DNA of 54,503 bases from NCBI GenBank assembly GCA_029055435.1, contig JAIDDH010000030.1, forward strand, positions 1 through 54,503, written 5' to 3'. The position numbers and the translations under genes are program-made. Shown here piece after piece: positions 40,805 to 49,647 of this stretch (positions are counted from its first letter, which is position 1; the number at the start of each line of letters is the position of its first letter). The DNA is from Acetatifactor sp. Lineage in GTDB: Bacteria > Bacillota > Clostridia > Lachnospirales > Lachnospiraceae. The notes beneath the pieces are model-generated. The model worked only from the letters and a program-made list of their open reading frames with translations, was not told the DNA's origin and ran no database searches.

Positions 40805-43800
40805 GAACAAGCGCGGAAGTCAAACAAGAAGACTATGCCATAGAGTACCGGGTAGAAAGTGATTGGGGAAGCGGCTTCACAGGCAATGTCTCCATAACAA
40901 ATAATACGGATGTTGCATTGGAGGACTGGGTTTTAGAGTTTGATTTTGACAGGGAAATCACGGAAATCTGGAATGGCGTTATTGAGGAGCATGAGGGAAA
41001 CCATTATGTTGTGAGGAATGCGACCTACAACAGCACAATAGTCCCCGGGGGAAGCGTTTTCTTTGGAATGAAAGGTTGTGGCGGCGAGACAGGGAATGAG
41101 CCGATTAATTATATATTATACTCATATAGAAATGCTGATGGATATGTAGTAAAATTTTGTGTGGGAGCTGAAGATGTTGACAGGATTCCCAAAGTGCAGA
41201 TAATTAGTGATGGAAAATATGTAACTAAGCCAGAAAATCCGATGAGAGAGGGATATTATTTTATTGGATGGTATGTAGATGAAAGTTTTTCAGAAAAATT
41301 TGATTTTGAAAATACCGCTGTGCATAGAAATATTACATTGTATGCAAGATGGCTGGATTATTTATGCCAAGTCGATACAGATCAGGATGGTATAGTTGAT
41401 TCTTTAGAAGAATATTTTGGGACAGATGTATTTGATGCTGATACAGATAAAGATGGGTTAACTGATTATGAAGAAGTATACATAACAGGAACAAATCCAT
41501 TAATTGTAGATACGGATAATAACGGCATAGATGACTATAATGATGATCTTGATAATGATGGAATTATTAATGGTGATGAAGTAAAAAATGGTACTAATCC
41601 AGCCTATTATGATACTGATATTGATGGGTTGTCAGATTATGAGGAAATGTATGAATATTTTACTGATCCGACCGTTAAAGATTCTGACGGGGATGGTGCT
41701 TCAGATGGTTGGGAACTTCAAAATGGCTATGATCCGTTAGTGTACAATGATAGTTTTGCGCTATCAGCATCTATTGGACGTATAAATGAGGCGAATCCAG
41801 TGATTGCAAGTGTTAATGTAGAGGTTCATAATGCAGATGTGGAATCGTTAAATATCGACAAGGTTAAGTCGCATGATAATTGCTATATTACACCGTCAAT
41901 TGCAGGTTATATAGGAGATGCATATGACTTTACATTAAATGGAGAATTTGATGTAGCGGAATTAATATTCGAATATGATATTAATATTGGGGAAATTAGT
42001 GAAGAGTTTCAGCCAAGAATATATTATTTTAATGAGGAAACAAAGTCTTTTGAAGAACTTGAAAATCAGATTGTGGAAAATGGAAAAGTTATAGCATACA
42101 CAACACATTTTTCGACCTATATATTGCTGAATAAGATTGAATTTGATAAAGTATGGAATAATGAAATCAGGGTGTCTTCAAATGGGGAAAATTTAAATAT
42201 TGCTTTTGTTGTGGATCTTTCAGGTAGTATGTCGGGAACAAAATTATCAACAACAAAATCAGCAATTAATTCATTTATTGATGTTTTGGAAGATGAAGAC
42301 AAAGCTGCAATAGTATCATTTACTAATAGTGCTACGGTAAGCTGTAATATGACGGATGATAAAGTTACTTTAAAGAATGCAGTTAAAAGTATGAGAGCAA
42401 GTGGACTTACATCCATATATAAAGGAATTGAAAAGGCAATAGGTGTATTTGAAGATGCAGAGACAGATGGTTACAAAATGATGATTGTTTTTACAGATGG
42501 ATATGATGAGCCGTCAACACGTTATGATATACACTATAGGGCATTAGTGGAAATGGCAAACGAAAAAGATATTGTAATTTATACAATAGGTATAAGTACA
42601 ATAGATGAAGCCTTATTAACTAAAGTGGCGGAGTCAACAGGCGGAAAGTACTATTATGCCAGCGTAATATCTGAGCTTCAAGGGAAAGTTGATGAGATAA
42701 AAGATGAAACTATAGACTATAAAAAAGATAGCAATAATGATGGAATATCTGATTATCATACGAAGCTTATTGAGGAAGGGATACTAGTGCTAAGTAATTC
42801 TTCTAATGAATTAAAGGGAGTTAATTTGAATTATGATGATAAGGGGAATTTGACAGACGATTGTGATGGCGATGGTTTAAAAAATGGCGAAGAGATTAAA
42901 GTTGTAGAAAAAAATGGGAGAATCTATTTAGAAATGATCTCACATCCTCTGAGAGAGTATAGTGATGGAGATATAATGTCGGATTATGAAGAGGTGCAAA
43001 ACGGAACTGATCCATTACGTTATGAGGCAAATAAATATAGAGTGGATAGATTATGTACAGACGGATTCTACTATTTTGAAACTACAGCCGGGGATTTGAG
43101 GGATGATGAATTTGTCCGTGGTCTTATAGGTTACTCGGCAATTATAAACGGTGTCTGGAACAAACAGGAGTTATATAGAGATCTTATTATTGATTACTAT
43201 AGTACATATGTTACACAAGATACAATTGATGATATAGTAACAGATGAAGAAAAGAAATTATGGTACGACACATTGGTTACATGGTCCAGCAATGCGAATA
43301 AATATGGGAAAGTACCATATGATACTATTTACAATATTAATAAGCTAATCAGTTATGTGAATGGAGCAACAAATGTGAGCCAGATGGAAGGTGATTTTGT
43401 TAAGAGGGTGAGTTCATTAATTGTTGAAATTAATAAGGTTAGTGAAGATGCCACTGAATTGCGGTTTGACGTAGCTGGTTTACCATATGTAAAAAAATAT
43501 TTTGATAGTGATATTGTGAAACAGGTAGTGGGGTCTTCTCAAAAAACATTGGATAAGTGTTCTAACGGTATATCTTTTTTGGTATATGGTGCAGACGTAG
43601 TGGATACAATAACATCTCTATCACAGATTGAAGCAAATAAGGCTGCTTTTAATGAAAATGTGGATGCATTAGAAGTCTTAAGCATTTTTGGCTCAGACAG
43701 GAATATACGCGCAGCAGCGAATGAGGTAATGGACGTACTAGCCAAAGAATATTTACAAGTTTATGCGTCTGCAATAGGAGGGGATATATTTGAAGCTGTT

Positions 43801-44256
43801 GGAGATTTTGTTCTATATCAGGTAGCATCTAAGGTTGGTTATGTAGCAGTAGTGGTTGCTGTTCGTGATGTTATGAATCTTCTTGTAGGCAGTAAAGCTG
43901 ATGTAGAACAGATGTATAGAATATTATGCTATAGCGATATGTGTGAAGCGTATTCAAAATCTTTGTTTTGGAAGATTCATGTGACGGATAATCAGAGGTA
44001 TTATTATTGTTATAATCAAGATAATGTTATGCATATTACAAGATATTTGGAAAACATAGCCCAGTTACGAATATTAGGCGAGCAAGAATATTATAAGTAT
44101 ATTAAGAATGATGGTTTATTGGGCTTTGTGGTAAATTATTTATCAGAACTTGATAAGTTAAAAGAAGAGATTGAGGATACGATTTCTAAAGTAAAAGAAT
44201 GTGCAGACTTTTTGAAACTTCATATTTCCTCAAAAATGCAGTATGCTGTGCAATAG
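40801..44256 (+). CDS. C-terminal part of the secreted CBM/calcium-repeat/VWA protein, no own start
   Basis: About 1,150 codons that continue the preceding fragment in another frame. In order: a second CBM2-like module (WGSGFTGNVSITNNTDVALE), an InlB/Flg_new-type repeat (MREGYYFIGWYVDE, ITLYARW), four or five calcium-loop repeats of the thrombospondin-3 type (DTDQDGIVDSLEE, DTDKDGLTDYEE), a von Willebrand A domain with a MIDAS motif (DLSGSMSG, later FTDGYDEP) at about 42.2-42.7 kb, more calcium loops (DSNNDGISDY, DCDGDGLKNGEE), and a C-terminal region of about 400 residues with no recognised fold. No LPxTG anchor is visible. A surface or secreted adhesin is likely. It is AT-rich from about 41.1 kb onward. 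Confidence 0.8.
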   Translation: MGTSAEVKQEDYAIEYRVESDWGSGFTGNVSITNNTDVALEDWVLEFDFDREITEIWNGVIEEHEGNHYVVRNATYNSTIVPGGSVFFGMKGCGGETGNEPINYILYSYRNADGYVVKFCVGAEDVDRIPKVQIISDGKYVTKPENPMREGYYFIGWYVDESFSEKFDFENTAVHRNITLYARWLDYLCQVDTDQDGIVDSLEEYFGTDVFDADTDKDGLTDYEEVYITGTNPLIVDTDNNGIDDYNDDLDNDGIINGDEVKNGTNPAYYDTDIDGLSDYEEMYEYFTDPTVKDSDGDGASDGWELQNGYDPLVYNDSFALSASIGRINEANPVIASVNVEVHNADVESLNIDKVKSHDNCYITPSIAGYIGDAYDFTLNGEFDVAELIFEYDINIGEISEEFQPRIYYFNEETKSFEELENQIVENGKVIAYTTHFSTYILLNKIEFDKVWNNEIRVSSNGENLNIAFVVDLSGSMSGTKLSTTKSAINSFIDVLEDEDKAAIVSFTNSATVSCNMTDDKVTLKNAVKSMRASGLTSIYKGIEKAIGVFEDAETDGYKMMIVFTDGYDEPSTRYDIHYRALVEMANEKDIVIYTIGISTIDEALLTKVAESTGGKYYYASVISELQGKVDEIKDETIDYKKDSNNDGISDYHTKLIEEGILVLSNSSNELKGVNLNYDDKGNLTDDCDGDGLKNGEEIKVVEKNGRIYLEMISHPLREYSDGDIMSDYEEVQNGTDPLRYEANKYRVDRLCTDGFYYFETTAGDLRDDEFVRGLIGYSAIINGVWNKQELYRDLIIDYYSTYVTQDTIDDIVTDEEKKLWYDTLVTWSSNANKYGKVPYDTIYNINKLISYVNGATNVSQMEGDFVKRVSSLIVEINKVSEDATELRFDVAGLPYVKKYFDSDIVKQVVGSSQKTLDKCSNGISFLVYGADVVDTITSLSQIEANKAAFNENVDALEVLSIFGSDRNIRAAANEVMDVLAKEYLQVYASAIGGDIFEAVGDFVLYQVASKVGYVAVVVAVRDVMNLLVGSKADVEQMYRILCYSDMCEAYSKSLFWKIHVTDNQRYYYCYNQDNVMHITRYLENIAQLRILGEQEYYKYIKNDGLLGFVVNYLSELDKLKEEIEDTISKVKECADFLKLHISSKMQYAVQ

Positions 44257-44265
44257 GTGATAATT

Positions 44266-44616
44266 ATGGAGTTAATAGTCATTGGATTGGTTTGCTTTAT
44301 TGCATCTTTGGCACAAGTAATAAATTTTAAAGTTAATTATGTCAGGCACTATGCAATCTGTTTGGATTACACTACAGGTCATTATGCCTTTACTTCGTTT
44401 CCTCTATATGAGTATGAAATGATAGAAGCTGGTGTGAAGGTGGTATATAAAAACACAGGAATTGCGTTTTTTTATCCTAAAAAAGGGAAGAGGCATAAGG
44501 TTCTGATTCATAAAAGTAATCACAATAAAATTGTAGGATACAGCGAATATATATTGAATTTAATATTGACATTTCTGCTTTCTATTTGTTTATTGAGCCA
44601 GATAATTTTTATGTAA
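44266..44616 (+). CDS. Small two-helix membrane protein
   Basis: 116 residues with a hydrophobic helix at each end (MELIVIGLVCFIASLAQV and LILTFLLSICLLSQIIF) and a basic, aromatic middle part. The layout recalls DUF3592-type proteins, but the match is weak. It starts 9 nt after the VWA-protein stop; ATG 44266 with AGGTGAT upstream is chosen over GTG 44257. Tight coupling to the surface protein suggests a helper, such as an anchor, chaperone or immunity-like role; none is shown. Confidence 0.65.
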   Translation: MELIVIGLVCFIASLAQVINFKVNYVRHYAICLDYTTGHYAFTSFPLYEYEMIEAGVKVVYKNTGIAFFYPKKGKRHKVLIHKSNHNKIVGYSEYILNLILTFLLSICLLSQIIFM

Positions 44617-44716
44617 GATCTAAGCGTTACGGATAAATATATTTCGTGGAATAAAAGCAAATTAGTAATGCGACAGACTATTATGGTTTGTCTGGGGAAA
44701 ACCCTAAAGTTTATAT

Positions 44717-44763
44717 AAACCTCCAAACTGATGCAAGATTAAATTGCACAGTCTTGGAGGTTT
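44717..44763 (+). terminator. Long hairpin whose right arm holds a ribosome binding site
   Basis: AAACCTCCAA (44717-44726) pairs with TTGGAGGTTT (44754-44763). Between them ACTG/CAGT and TGCAA/TTGCA extend the stem. It ends in TTTTATT. It may terminate the VWA operon, or mask the GGAGG used by the small ORF at 44768. Confidence 0.55.
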
Positions 44764-44767
44764 TATT

Positions 44768-44866
44768 ATGGCAATGCTTCTTGTGCTGGGCGAGAACAAT
44801 CCAGACAGTGATAGGCGTATGAATCTGCAGGAATACCTGGAGGGAACCGTTCCATTCCATATATAG
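44768..44866 (+). CDS. Possible 32-residue ORF, perhaps a truncated gene
   Basis: MAMLLVLGENNPDSDRRMNL and on to a TAG. A good TTGGAGG stands 7 nt before the ATG but is buried in the hairpin's right arm. No family is recognised. A protein-like frame continues after the stop in another phase, so this may be the first part of a broken gene. Confidence 0.3.
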   Translation: MAMLLVLGENNPDSDRRMNLQEYLEGTVPFHI

Positions 44867-45042
44867 ACATACGAGACGTGGCAGGAAACTTCGCAAATGC
44901 GTACTGAACAAAGCCTTTGAAATAGTCCTGTCAGATGTTATAATAACGGAAGATACACTGAAAGTATTAAACGAGTTTTAAGCAGGTAGCATAAGGTGGA
45001 GTGTTGTCGTGTGATAATGGAAATCATGAAGGAGGATTGACT

Positions 45043-45549
45043 ATGAATACACTGGAAGCAATCAAAACCCGCAGAAGTATCCGAAAATACAATCCGGATA
45101 TAACGGTGCCCCGGGAGCATATCACTCAGATGCTGGAGGCGGCCATGATGGCGCCCAGCGCCTGCAACACGCGGCCATGGGAATTTGTCGTCGTGGAGAG
45201 CCGGGAAGTGAAGGCGCAGATTATGGAGGCCATGCCCTACACCCAAATGCTGGCCACCGCGCCTGTGGCCATTGTGATCTGTGGCAGGCCTGACCTTCAG
45301 GAGAATATCTGTCAGGGTTTCTGGCCTCAGGATTGCGGCGCTGCCGCCCAGAATATTCTGCTGGCGGCGAAGGAACTGGGGTATGGAACCTGCTGGTGTG
45401 GCTGTTACCCTCTTACCGACAGGGTAGAAGGAATGCAGAAAATTCTGGCTGTCAGCAGCATTCCCCTTGCCGTCATTGCCGTGGGCAAGGCCGAAGAAAC
45501 GCCTGATGCAAGGGGCTTTTACGATGAGGCAAGGGTGAAGTATCTGTAA
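45043..45549 (+). CDS. Nitroreductase family protein
   Basis: 168 residues with the flavin-dependent nitroreductase pattern: N-terminal TRRSIRKYNPD (phosphate-binding arginines), MMAPSACNTRPWEFVVV (FMN-binding), and the C-terminal AAAQNILLAAKELGYGTCWCG. Family members reduce nitro compounds, quinones or flavins with NAD(P)H. No substrate can be assigned. The ATG at 45043 follows AGGAGG by about 8 nt; a longer frame from 45001 has no ribosome binding site. It appears to stand alone and is closed by a strong hairpin. Confidence 0.92.
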   Translation: MNTLEAIKTRRSIRKYNPDITVPREHITQMLEAAMMAPSACNTRPWEFVVVESREVKAQIMEAMPYTQMLATAPVAIVICGRPDLQENICQGFWPQDCGAAAQNILLAAKELGYGTCWCGCYPLTDRVEGMQKILAVSSIPLAVIAVGKAEETPDARGFYDEARVKYL

Positions 45550-45563
45550 CAGGGAGAGGAAGT

Positions 45564-45604
45564 CGAACCCCCTTAGCCCCGTTTTGGGGTTCTAAGGGGG
45601 TTCG
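45564..45604. terminator. Strong hairpin between convergent nitroreductase and anti-sigma genes
   Basis: CGAACCCCCTTAG (45564-45576) pairs perfectly with CTAAGGGGGTTCG (45592-45604), with an inner CCCC/GGGG stem and a TTTT loop. There is no long T-run, but the stem is very stable and lies between convergent genes, so a shared terminator is likely. Confidence 0.65.
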
Positions 45605-45621
45605 ATGCTTTATAAGGAAGT

Positions 45622-46641
45622 TCAGGAATCCTTCAGCTCAATGGGAATCTCATATAACACTTCATAACTATCGTCAATGATTCCGCCATAGGGGTCTGTT
45701 TCTATTTTGCTGCGGATTACTTTCAAGGTCAGCCTCGTGCCCACTTCTTCCGGCTTGATGAACCAGTAGCCGTATGCGTCATTGTCCCTGTTTGGATAGG
45801 CGGTATAATCATTGCCCAGCTCATCAGACAGGACGAATCGGTACTCATCCTCATTATGCCCGATGGTGCTGCAGTCGATGAACAGCGTCACATAAAGGGC
45901 GGATTCCTCAATCCGCTCCAGCGAGATTCTGTGCTCCCCGAATGAATAAGTTTTGCCGATGTTCCAGCTTCTGTCCGTAAAGCAGGAGGTGGGGGTAAAG
46001 GTGCTGGTAAAGCCTTCGCCGCCCTGTTCATAGAGCAGCCTAACAGTCAGTTCCTTTCCCATCAGATCCTGGCCCTCCACACCGCTTAAGTCAATGCAGT
46101 ATAGGTAGGTCGCTTTCGTTTCTTCCGCCGAATCGTCATCATAAACCTCTACATAGAGTCCTTCCATGTATTCTGACTGGCAGAGCACCGTATTCCCTTC
46201 TGTAATGTAGAAAAACCATGGCAGGAAATAGGTGTGGAAAGAGCCGTCCTTGGCCTCTTCCAGACCGCTCCAGTCAAAGGTGTAGCACAGCAGGAGACGG
46301 TGGTCCTCCACTATTGCGTTGTTCAGCGTACCGACTACTCCGTTGCATTCCTGCGTGTCATCTATGCGGACGGCATAGGCGGCTTCAATATCGTCAAAAT
46401 TCTGCATGACGACGCGGTTCCCATTTGCCAGATTGGCAAGGAAGTGGCCGATTGTCGGGACGGCAGCGAGGCTGACCGTGCCGAGGAGCAATACCATGGC
46501 GGCAGCCAGTGCGACGCTGAAACGCATTCTGGTTCGCTGGGATTTATGAGTTTTTGCCTGTGCGTCGATATATTCCTGTATGTACTCTTCATCCACATTT
46601 CCCATGATATTCAGCAGTTGTTCGTTCATTTTTCCGCTCAT
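45622..46641 (-). CDS. DUF4179-type membrane anti-sigma factor
   Basis: 339 residues. A short cytoplasmic N-terminus (MNEQLLNIMGNVDEEYIQEY) that should hold the sigma factor is followed by one membrane helix (VALAAAMVLLLGTVSLAAV, about residues 43-62) and an external domain of about 270 residues rich in beta-strand patterns. This is the DUF4179 layout, found next to ECF sigma genes in Clostridia and Bacilli. Its ATG overlaps the sigma stop by 4 nt (ATGA), so the two are translated together. It probably holds the sigma factor at the membrane until an envelope signal arrives. Confidence 0.85.
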   Translation of the reverse strand: MSGKMNEQLLNIMGNVDEEYIQEYIDAQAKTHKSQRTRMRFSVALAAAMVLLLGTVSLAAVPTIGHFLANLANGNRVVMQNFDDIEAAYAVRIDDTQECNGVVGTLNNAIVEDHRLLLCYTFDWSGLEEAKDGSFHTYFLPWFFYITEGNTVLCQSEYMEGLYVEVYDDDSAEETKATYLYCIDLSGVEGQDLMGKELTVRLLYEQGGEGFTSTFTPTSCFTDRSWNIGKTYSFGEHRISLERIEESALYVTLFIDCSTIGHNEDEYRFVLSDELGNDYTAYPNRDNDAYGYWFIKPEEVGTRLTLKVIRSKIETDPYGGIIDDSYEVLYEIPIELKDS

Positions 46642-47192
46642 ATGAAAATCCCCCTTTCCGTCAGATGGTTTTTCAGCTTCTTCCGCATTCTGGAGAGGCG
46701 GATATTTATAGTGTTTTTTGTCACCCGGTTGCTTTCTGACAGTGATTCTATGGATTCAAGAGCAAAGTAGCGGCCCATGAAGAGGATTCGGTCCTCGGCG
46801 GACAGTCCGGCGAGGAAACTGTTTATGGCTTGCCGCAGTTCGTCGGTATCTTCATCAAATGCGGCACCTCCGGGAATGCAGTCCTCCAGCTCATCCAGAG
46901 CAACCAAGTAGACGCCTCCGCCCCGCTTTTTGGCTGTCAGGCGTCGGAGACGGTCTATGGATCGCCGTCTGGTCAGCATGACGGCATAGGAAGCAATTGA
47001 TTCGGGACGCTTTGGGGGAACGGTATTCCAGATGTCCAGCAGGGTGTCATTGACGCATTCCTCGGCATCCTGTGCCGTGGGAAGGATTCGCCCTGCAAAA
47101 TTTTTCAGCAGTCCGCCATACCGGCGTATGATTTCATCCAAGGCGGATTCCCTGCGCTGCCAAAGCAAAGTGACGATTTCGGTATCTTCCAT
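46638..47192 (-). CDS. ECF-type RNA polymerase sigma factor
   Basis: 184 residues. Region 2 spans about residues 10-80 (IIRRYGGLLKNFAGRIL, DAEECVNDTLLDIWN, ASYAVMLTRRRSIDRLRR) and region 4 about 120-175 (LSAEDRILFMGRYF, then the helix-turn-helix NRVTKNTINIRLSRMRKKLK). Regions 1 and 3 are absent, as in extracytoplasmic-function sigma factors. AAAGGA precedes the ATG by about 8 nt. It is co-translated with the DUF4179 anti-sigma. Target promoters are not known; the upstream inverted repeat or the solute-binding lipoprotein gene could be among them. Confidence 0.92.
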   Translation of the reverse strand: MEDTEIVTLLWQRRESALDEIIRRYGGLLKNFAGRILPTAQDAEECVNDTLLDIWNTVPPKRPESIASYAVMLTRRRSIDRLRRLTAKKRGGGVYLVALDELEDCIPGGAAFDEDTDELRQAINSFLAGLSAEDRILFMGRYFALESIESLSESNRVTKNTINIRLSRMRKKLKNHLTERGIFI

Positions 47193-47224
47193 AAGCTTTT
47201 CCTTTCTTAAGTATATCGTAACTA

Positions 47225-47285
47225 TTCAGAACCATTCGCAAAATGCTGCTGCGTAGTTTCCATTTTGCTCATATTTGGCTCTGAA
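47225..47285. repeat. Nested inverted repeat upstream of the sigma gene
   Basis: Outer arms TTCAGA (47225-47230) and TCTGAA (47280-47285) flank inner arms GCAAAATG (47238-47245) and CATTTTGC (47261-47268). It lies between the lipoprotein stop and the sigma start. It may end lipoprotein transcription or act in sigma regulation. Confidence 0.4.
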
Positions 47286-47301
47286 CAGTCACAGTATATC
47301 A

Positions 47302-49647
47302 TTATTTCATGTTCGTATCCAGATAGAGCTGTACCCTGTTCTGGATGAGCTTTGCAGTTTCCTCCGCCGTTTTGTCTCCAGCAAAGAAAGCTTCAATTTC
47401 TTCGCTCACGATGTTCATGATTTCTTCGTTCTCATAATAGCGGCGGTTTACTGAAAGGAGAAACGTCACCAGTTTTTCAAGCTGCTTCTCTGTCATAGGT
47501 TCCGGAGCGGCCACTTCTTTGTCGGTAGAATCACTCTGGGACCCGCTGAGGGCTGATCTGGAATTTTCGAGAAAAATTTTTTCCTGTACCGGAAGTCCCC
47601 GGCGGAGGCCGGACTGATAGTCATCCGTCAGATAATACCGCAGGAATTCCCATGCCCCTTCGATATGGTCGGAATGGGCGGAAATGGCATAGGCTTCCTC
47701 CGCTTTGATATAAGAACCGGAACCGTCTTCCATGGGAAAGCCGATATAGGAAACTTCTTCTCCGAAGATGCCGTTTACATAGTAATCGATGCCCTCAAAG
47801 CTGCTGAAGGGCATGCCGGCGAGAATTGTCCTGCCTTCCCGGTACTGTGCTTCGTAGTTCCTCCAATAATCTTCGCCGTAAGAATCTGCATCCAGCTCTT
47901 CAGGGAGGGATTTGGCATATTCTAAGAGATCAAGGAAATTCCGGGATTGGAAGTTACATTTTCCCGCGCCGGTGTCAATGAAACTGCCGCCGCAATACGC
48001 CATCATGGTCTGAAGGAAGGAGGAGCGGCTGGCCTCCGGGATCAGGTTTGTCCCTTCCGACTGTGTCTCCAGCAGATGCACTGCATCGGCGAAGGTCCAT
48101 GATGTCCTGTCCCCCACGACGGAGGATGCTCCTATCATGGTGTCCACACGGAAACTGGGAATCACATAATACAGCTTTCCATCCATGGAATAGGCTTCAA
48201 ACACGTTTGTCAGGAAATCGGTTTGGGAAAGTTCCGCATCCTTCTCGATGAGTTCCCCGATATCTGCCAGAAGTCCTCGGGCGGCATAGGTTTCCACAGG
48301 CAGGCCGTCAGTGACCAGTATGTCAGGCATTTTCCCCGAAAAGACTCTGTTTGTCATCTCCGCGATGCCCGCCGCAAGCTCTTCCTCGGAATCATATTCT
48401 TCCACATTCTGCACGATGATGCGGTATTGGTCGTTGCTGCGGTTGAACTCCACTACTCGCTGCATGACGTCCTCGCTTATGTAGCAGCCTGCCAGCAAAA
48501 GCACGGATCTGTCGGGGATGTCCGCCGGGTCCACATAGGTAAAGATTCCCATGCTGGCCTCGCTGTTGTAATTTTCGTAAAACAGGCCCGCGAAGGAGGT
48601 GTCACTCAGGCTGATCAGCGCGTCAAAGCTGCTGACGTTCAGGTCTGAATTGATGAAGTCCATGACCTTTGTGCTCTCTAGGGCCTGCGAAGGAGAGTGG
48701 GGGCTTGCAGTATCCGGCGGGGCATAGGAGAAGATGCCCGTCCGATTGCTGTACAGCAGGCCGGAGCCGGGGCCTGCGGCCAGGCTTCCGTATCCGTTCC
48801 AAACGGAGGAAGGCATCCGGCTGGATTCTCCCATTGTGTCCGCAGCAGGGTCATAGGATACAAGGTATTGTTTCGTCCAGTCGTCTTTCCCGTAACAGAC
48901 AAGCAGAAGAGTGCCGTCCGTTTGGTGCACAATGGCAGCGCTGGTACTGAATATTTGAAAGGTTTCGTCGGACAGTTGTCTGGAACCGGAAACCTTTCCC
49001 TGTGCATCCACTGATATCTGCCATGCATATTCTCCCATCAGGGTCAGGCTTGCCGTGCTGTCCTCTGCCACGGATATGGCGTTCACGGAAAGAGATTCGT
49101 CACCGGAACCGCAGTCCTCCAGTTCCGTCTCCCACAGCAGGCGGCCTCCCGCTGTCCAGCAGCACAGATAGCGCATGGATACGGCATTTTCTTCCGGATT
49201 CAGCGGTTCTCTGTAATAATATCGAACGGCGTAAATTCTGCCGTCAGCCCCAAAGGTGTAGTTTTCATAATAGGAATTTTCCGAAGCACCGGAGCTGTCT
49301 TCCACAGCAGGGTTCCACGGAACTGTTTCAAGGGGGACAGCGGCCGCGCCGGATCCGTCGTCACCCACGGACAGAATCCGAATATCATTGTCGTTGTAGT
49401 GTTCCCAGTCTGTTACTTTCATCAGCAGGAAAATCTCCCCGTCTCTGTAGCCGGAGGCACAGACCTCATATTCGTCCCCGCCGAAATCCGGCATTTCGAT
49501 TTCCTGAAACCGATAGACATGTTCCTTTGCCAGAGCATCGTTTTCCTTTCCGCTTTCTGTGGCACTTCTGCCGCAGGCGCATAAACTCAGCGCCGCAAAG
49601 AGGAGCAGACATAAGCCTGCCAACTGCTTGCTTCTTTTTCTTTTCAT
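47302..49647 (-). CDS. Lipoprotein with N-terminal propeller-like region and solute-binding-protein domain
   Basis: 781 residues. Signal peptide with a lipobox (LCAC, lipid on Cys25), then about 330 residues of repeated beta-strand pattern that could be a propeller (for example GRIYAVRYYY and TDGTLLLVCYG). A family-1 extracellular solute-binding domain follows from about residue 400 (MPDILVTDG, MDGKLYYVIPSF, GILAG-like AGMPFSS, WEFLRYYLTDDYQSGLRRG). Such proteins usually deliver sugars to ABC importers, but no permease or ATPase gene is nearby. ATG 49647 with GGAGG upstream is chosen; a longer frame from 49818 adds no signal sequence. Upstream of the sigma/anti-sigma pair on the same strand. 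It could act as a sensor instead of a transporter part. Confidence 0.82.
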   Translation of the reverse strand: MKRKRSKQLAGLCLLLFAALSLCACGRSATESGKENDALAKEHVYRFQEIEMPDFGGDEYEVCASGYRDGEIFLLMKVTDWEHYNDNDIRILSVGDDGSGAAAVPLETVPWNPAVEDSSGASENSYYENYTFGADGRIYAVRYYYREPLNPEENAVSMRYLCCWTAGGRLLWETELEDCGSGDESLSVNAISVAEDSTASLTLMGEYAWQISVDAQGKVSGSRQLSDETFQIFSTSAAIVHQTDGTLLLVCYGKDDWTKQYLVSYDPAADTMGESSRMPSSVWNGYGSLAAGPGSGLLYSNRTGIFSYAPPDTASPHSPSQALESTKVMDFINSDLNVSSFDALISLSDTSFAGLFYENYNSEASMGIFTYVDPADIPDRSVLLLAGCYISEDVMQRVVEFNRSNDQYRIIVQNVEEYDSEEELAAGIAEMTNRVFSGKMPDILVTDGLPVETYAARGLLADIGELIEKDAELSQTDFLTNVFEAYSMDGKLYYVIPSFRVDTMIGASSVVGDRTSWTFADAVHLLETQSEGTNLIPEASRSSFLQTMMAYCGGSFIDTGAGKCNFQSRNFLDLLEYAKSLPEELDADSYGEDYWRNYEAQYREGRTILAGMPFSSFEGIDYYVNGIFGEEVSYIGFPMEDGSGSYIKAEEAYAISAHSDHIEGAWEFLRYYLTDDYQSGLRRGLPVQEKIFLENSRSALSGSQSDSTDKEVAAPEPMTEKQLEKLVTFLLSVNRRYYENEEIMNIVSEEIEAFFAGDKTAEETAKLIQNRVQLYLDTNMK

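Larger units (their letters stand above)
44617..45042. other. Intergenic stretch with hairpin, small ORF and a possible gene remnant
   Basis: After the small membrane gene comes a long hairpin (44717-44763), then a 32-codon frame (44768-44866). A further frame at 44868-44981 reads protein-like (RKLRKCVLNKAFEIVLSDV, ending VLNEF) without a start codon. The two frames are offset, so they may be parts of one decayed gene. No family is recognised. The nitroreductase ribosome binding site closes the stretch. Confidence 0.4.

Noticed and set aside
40790..40810. Programmed ribosomal frameshift in the surface-protein gene
   Set aside because: The required -1 shift has no X-XXY-YYZ slippery heptamer and no evident downstream structure; a missing base is simpler.
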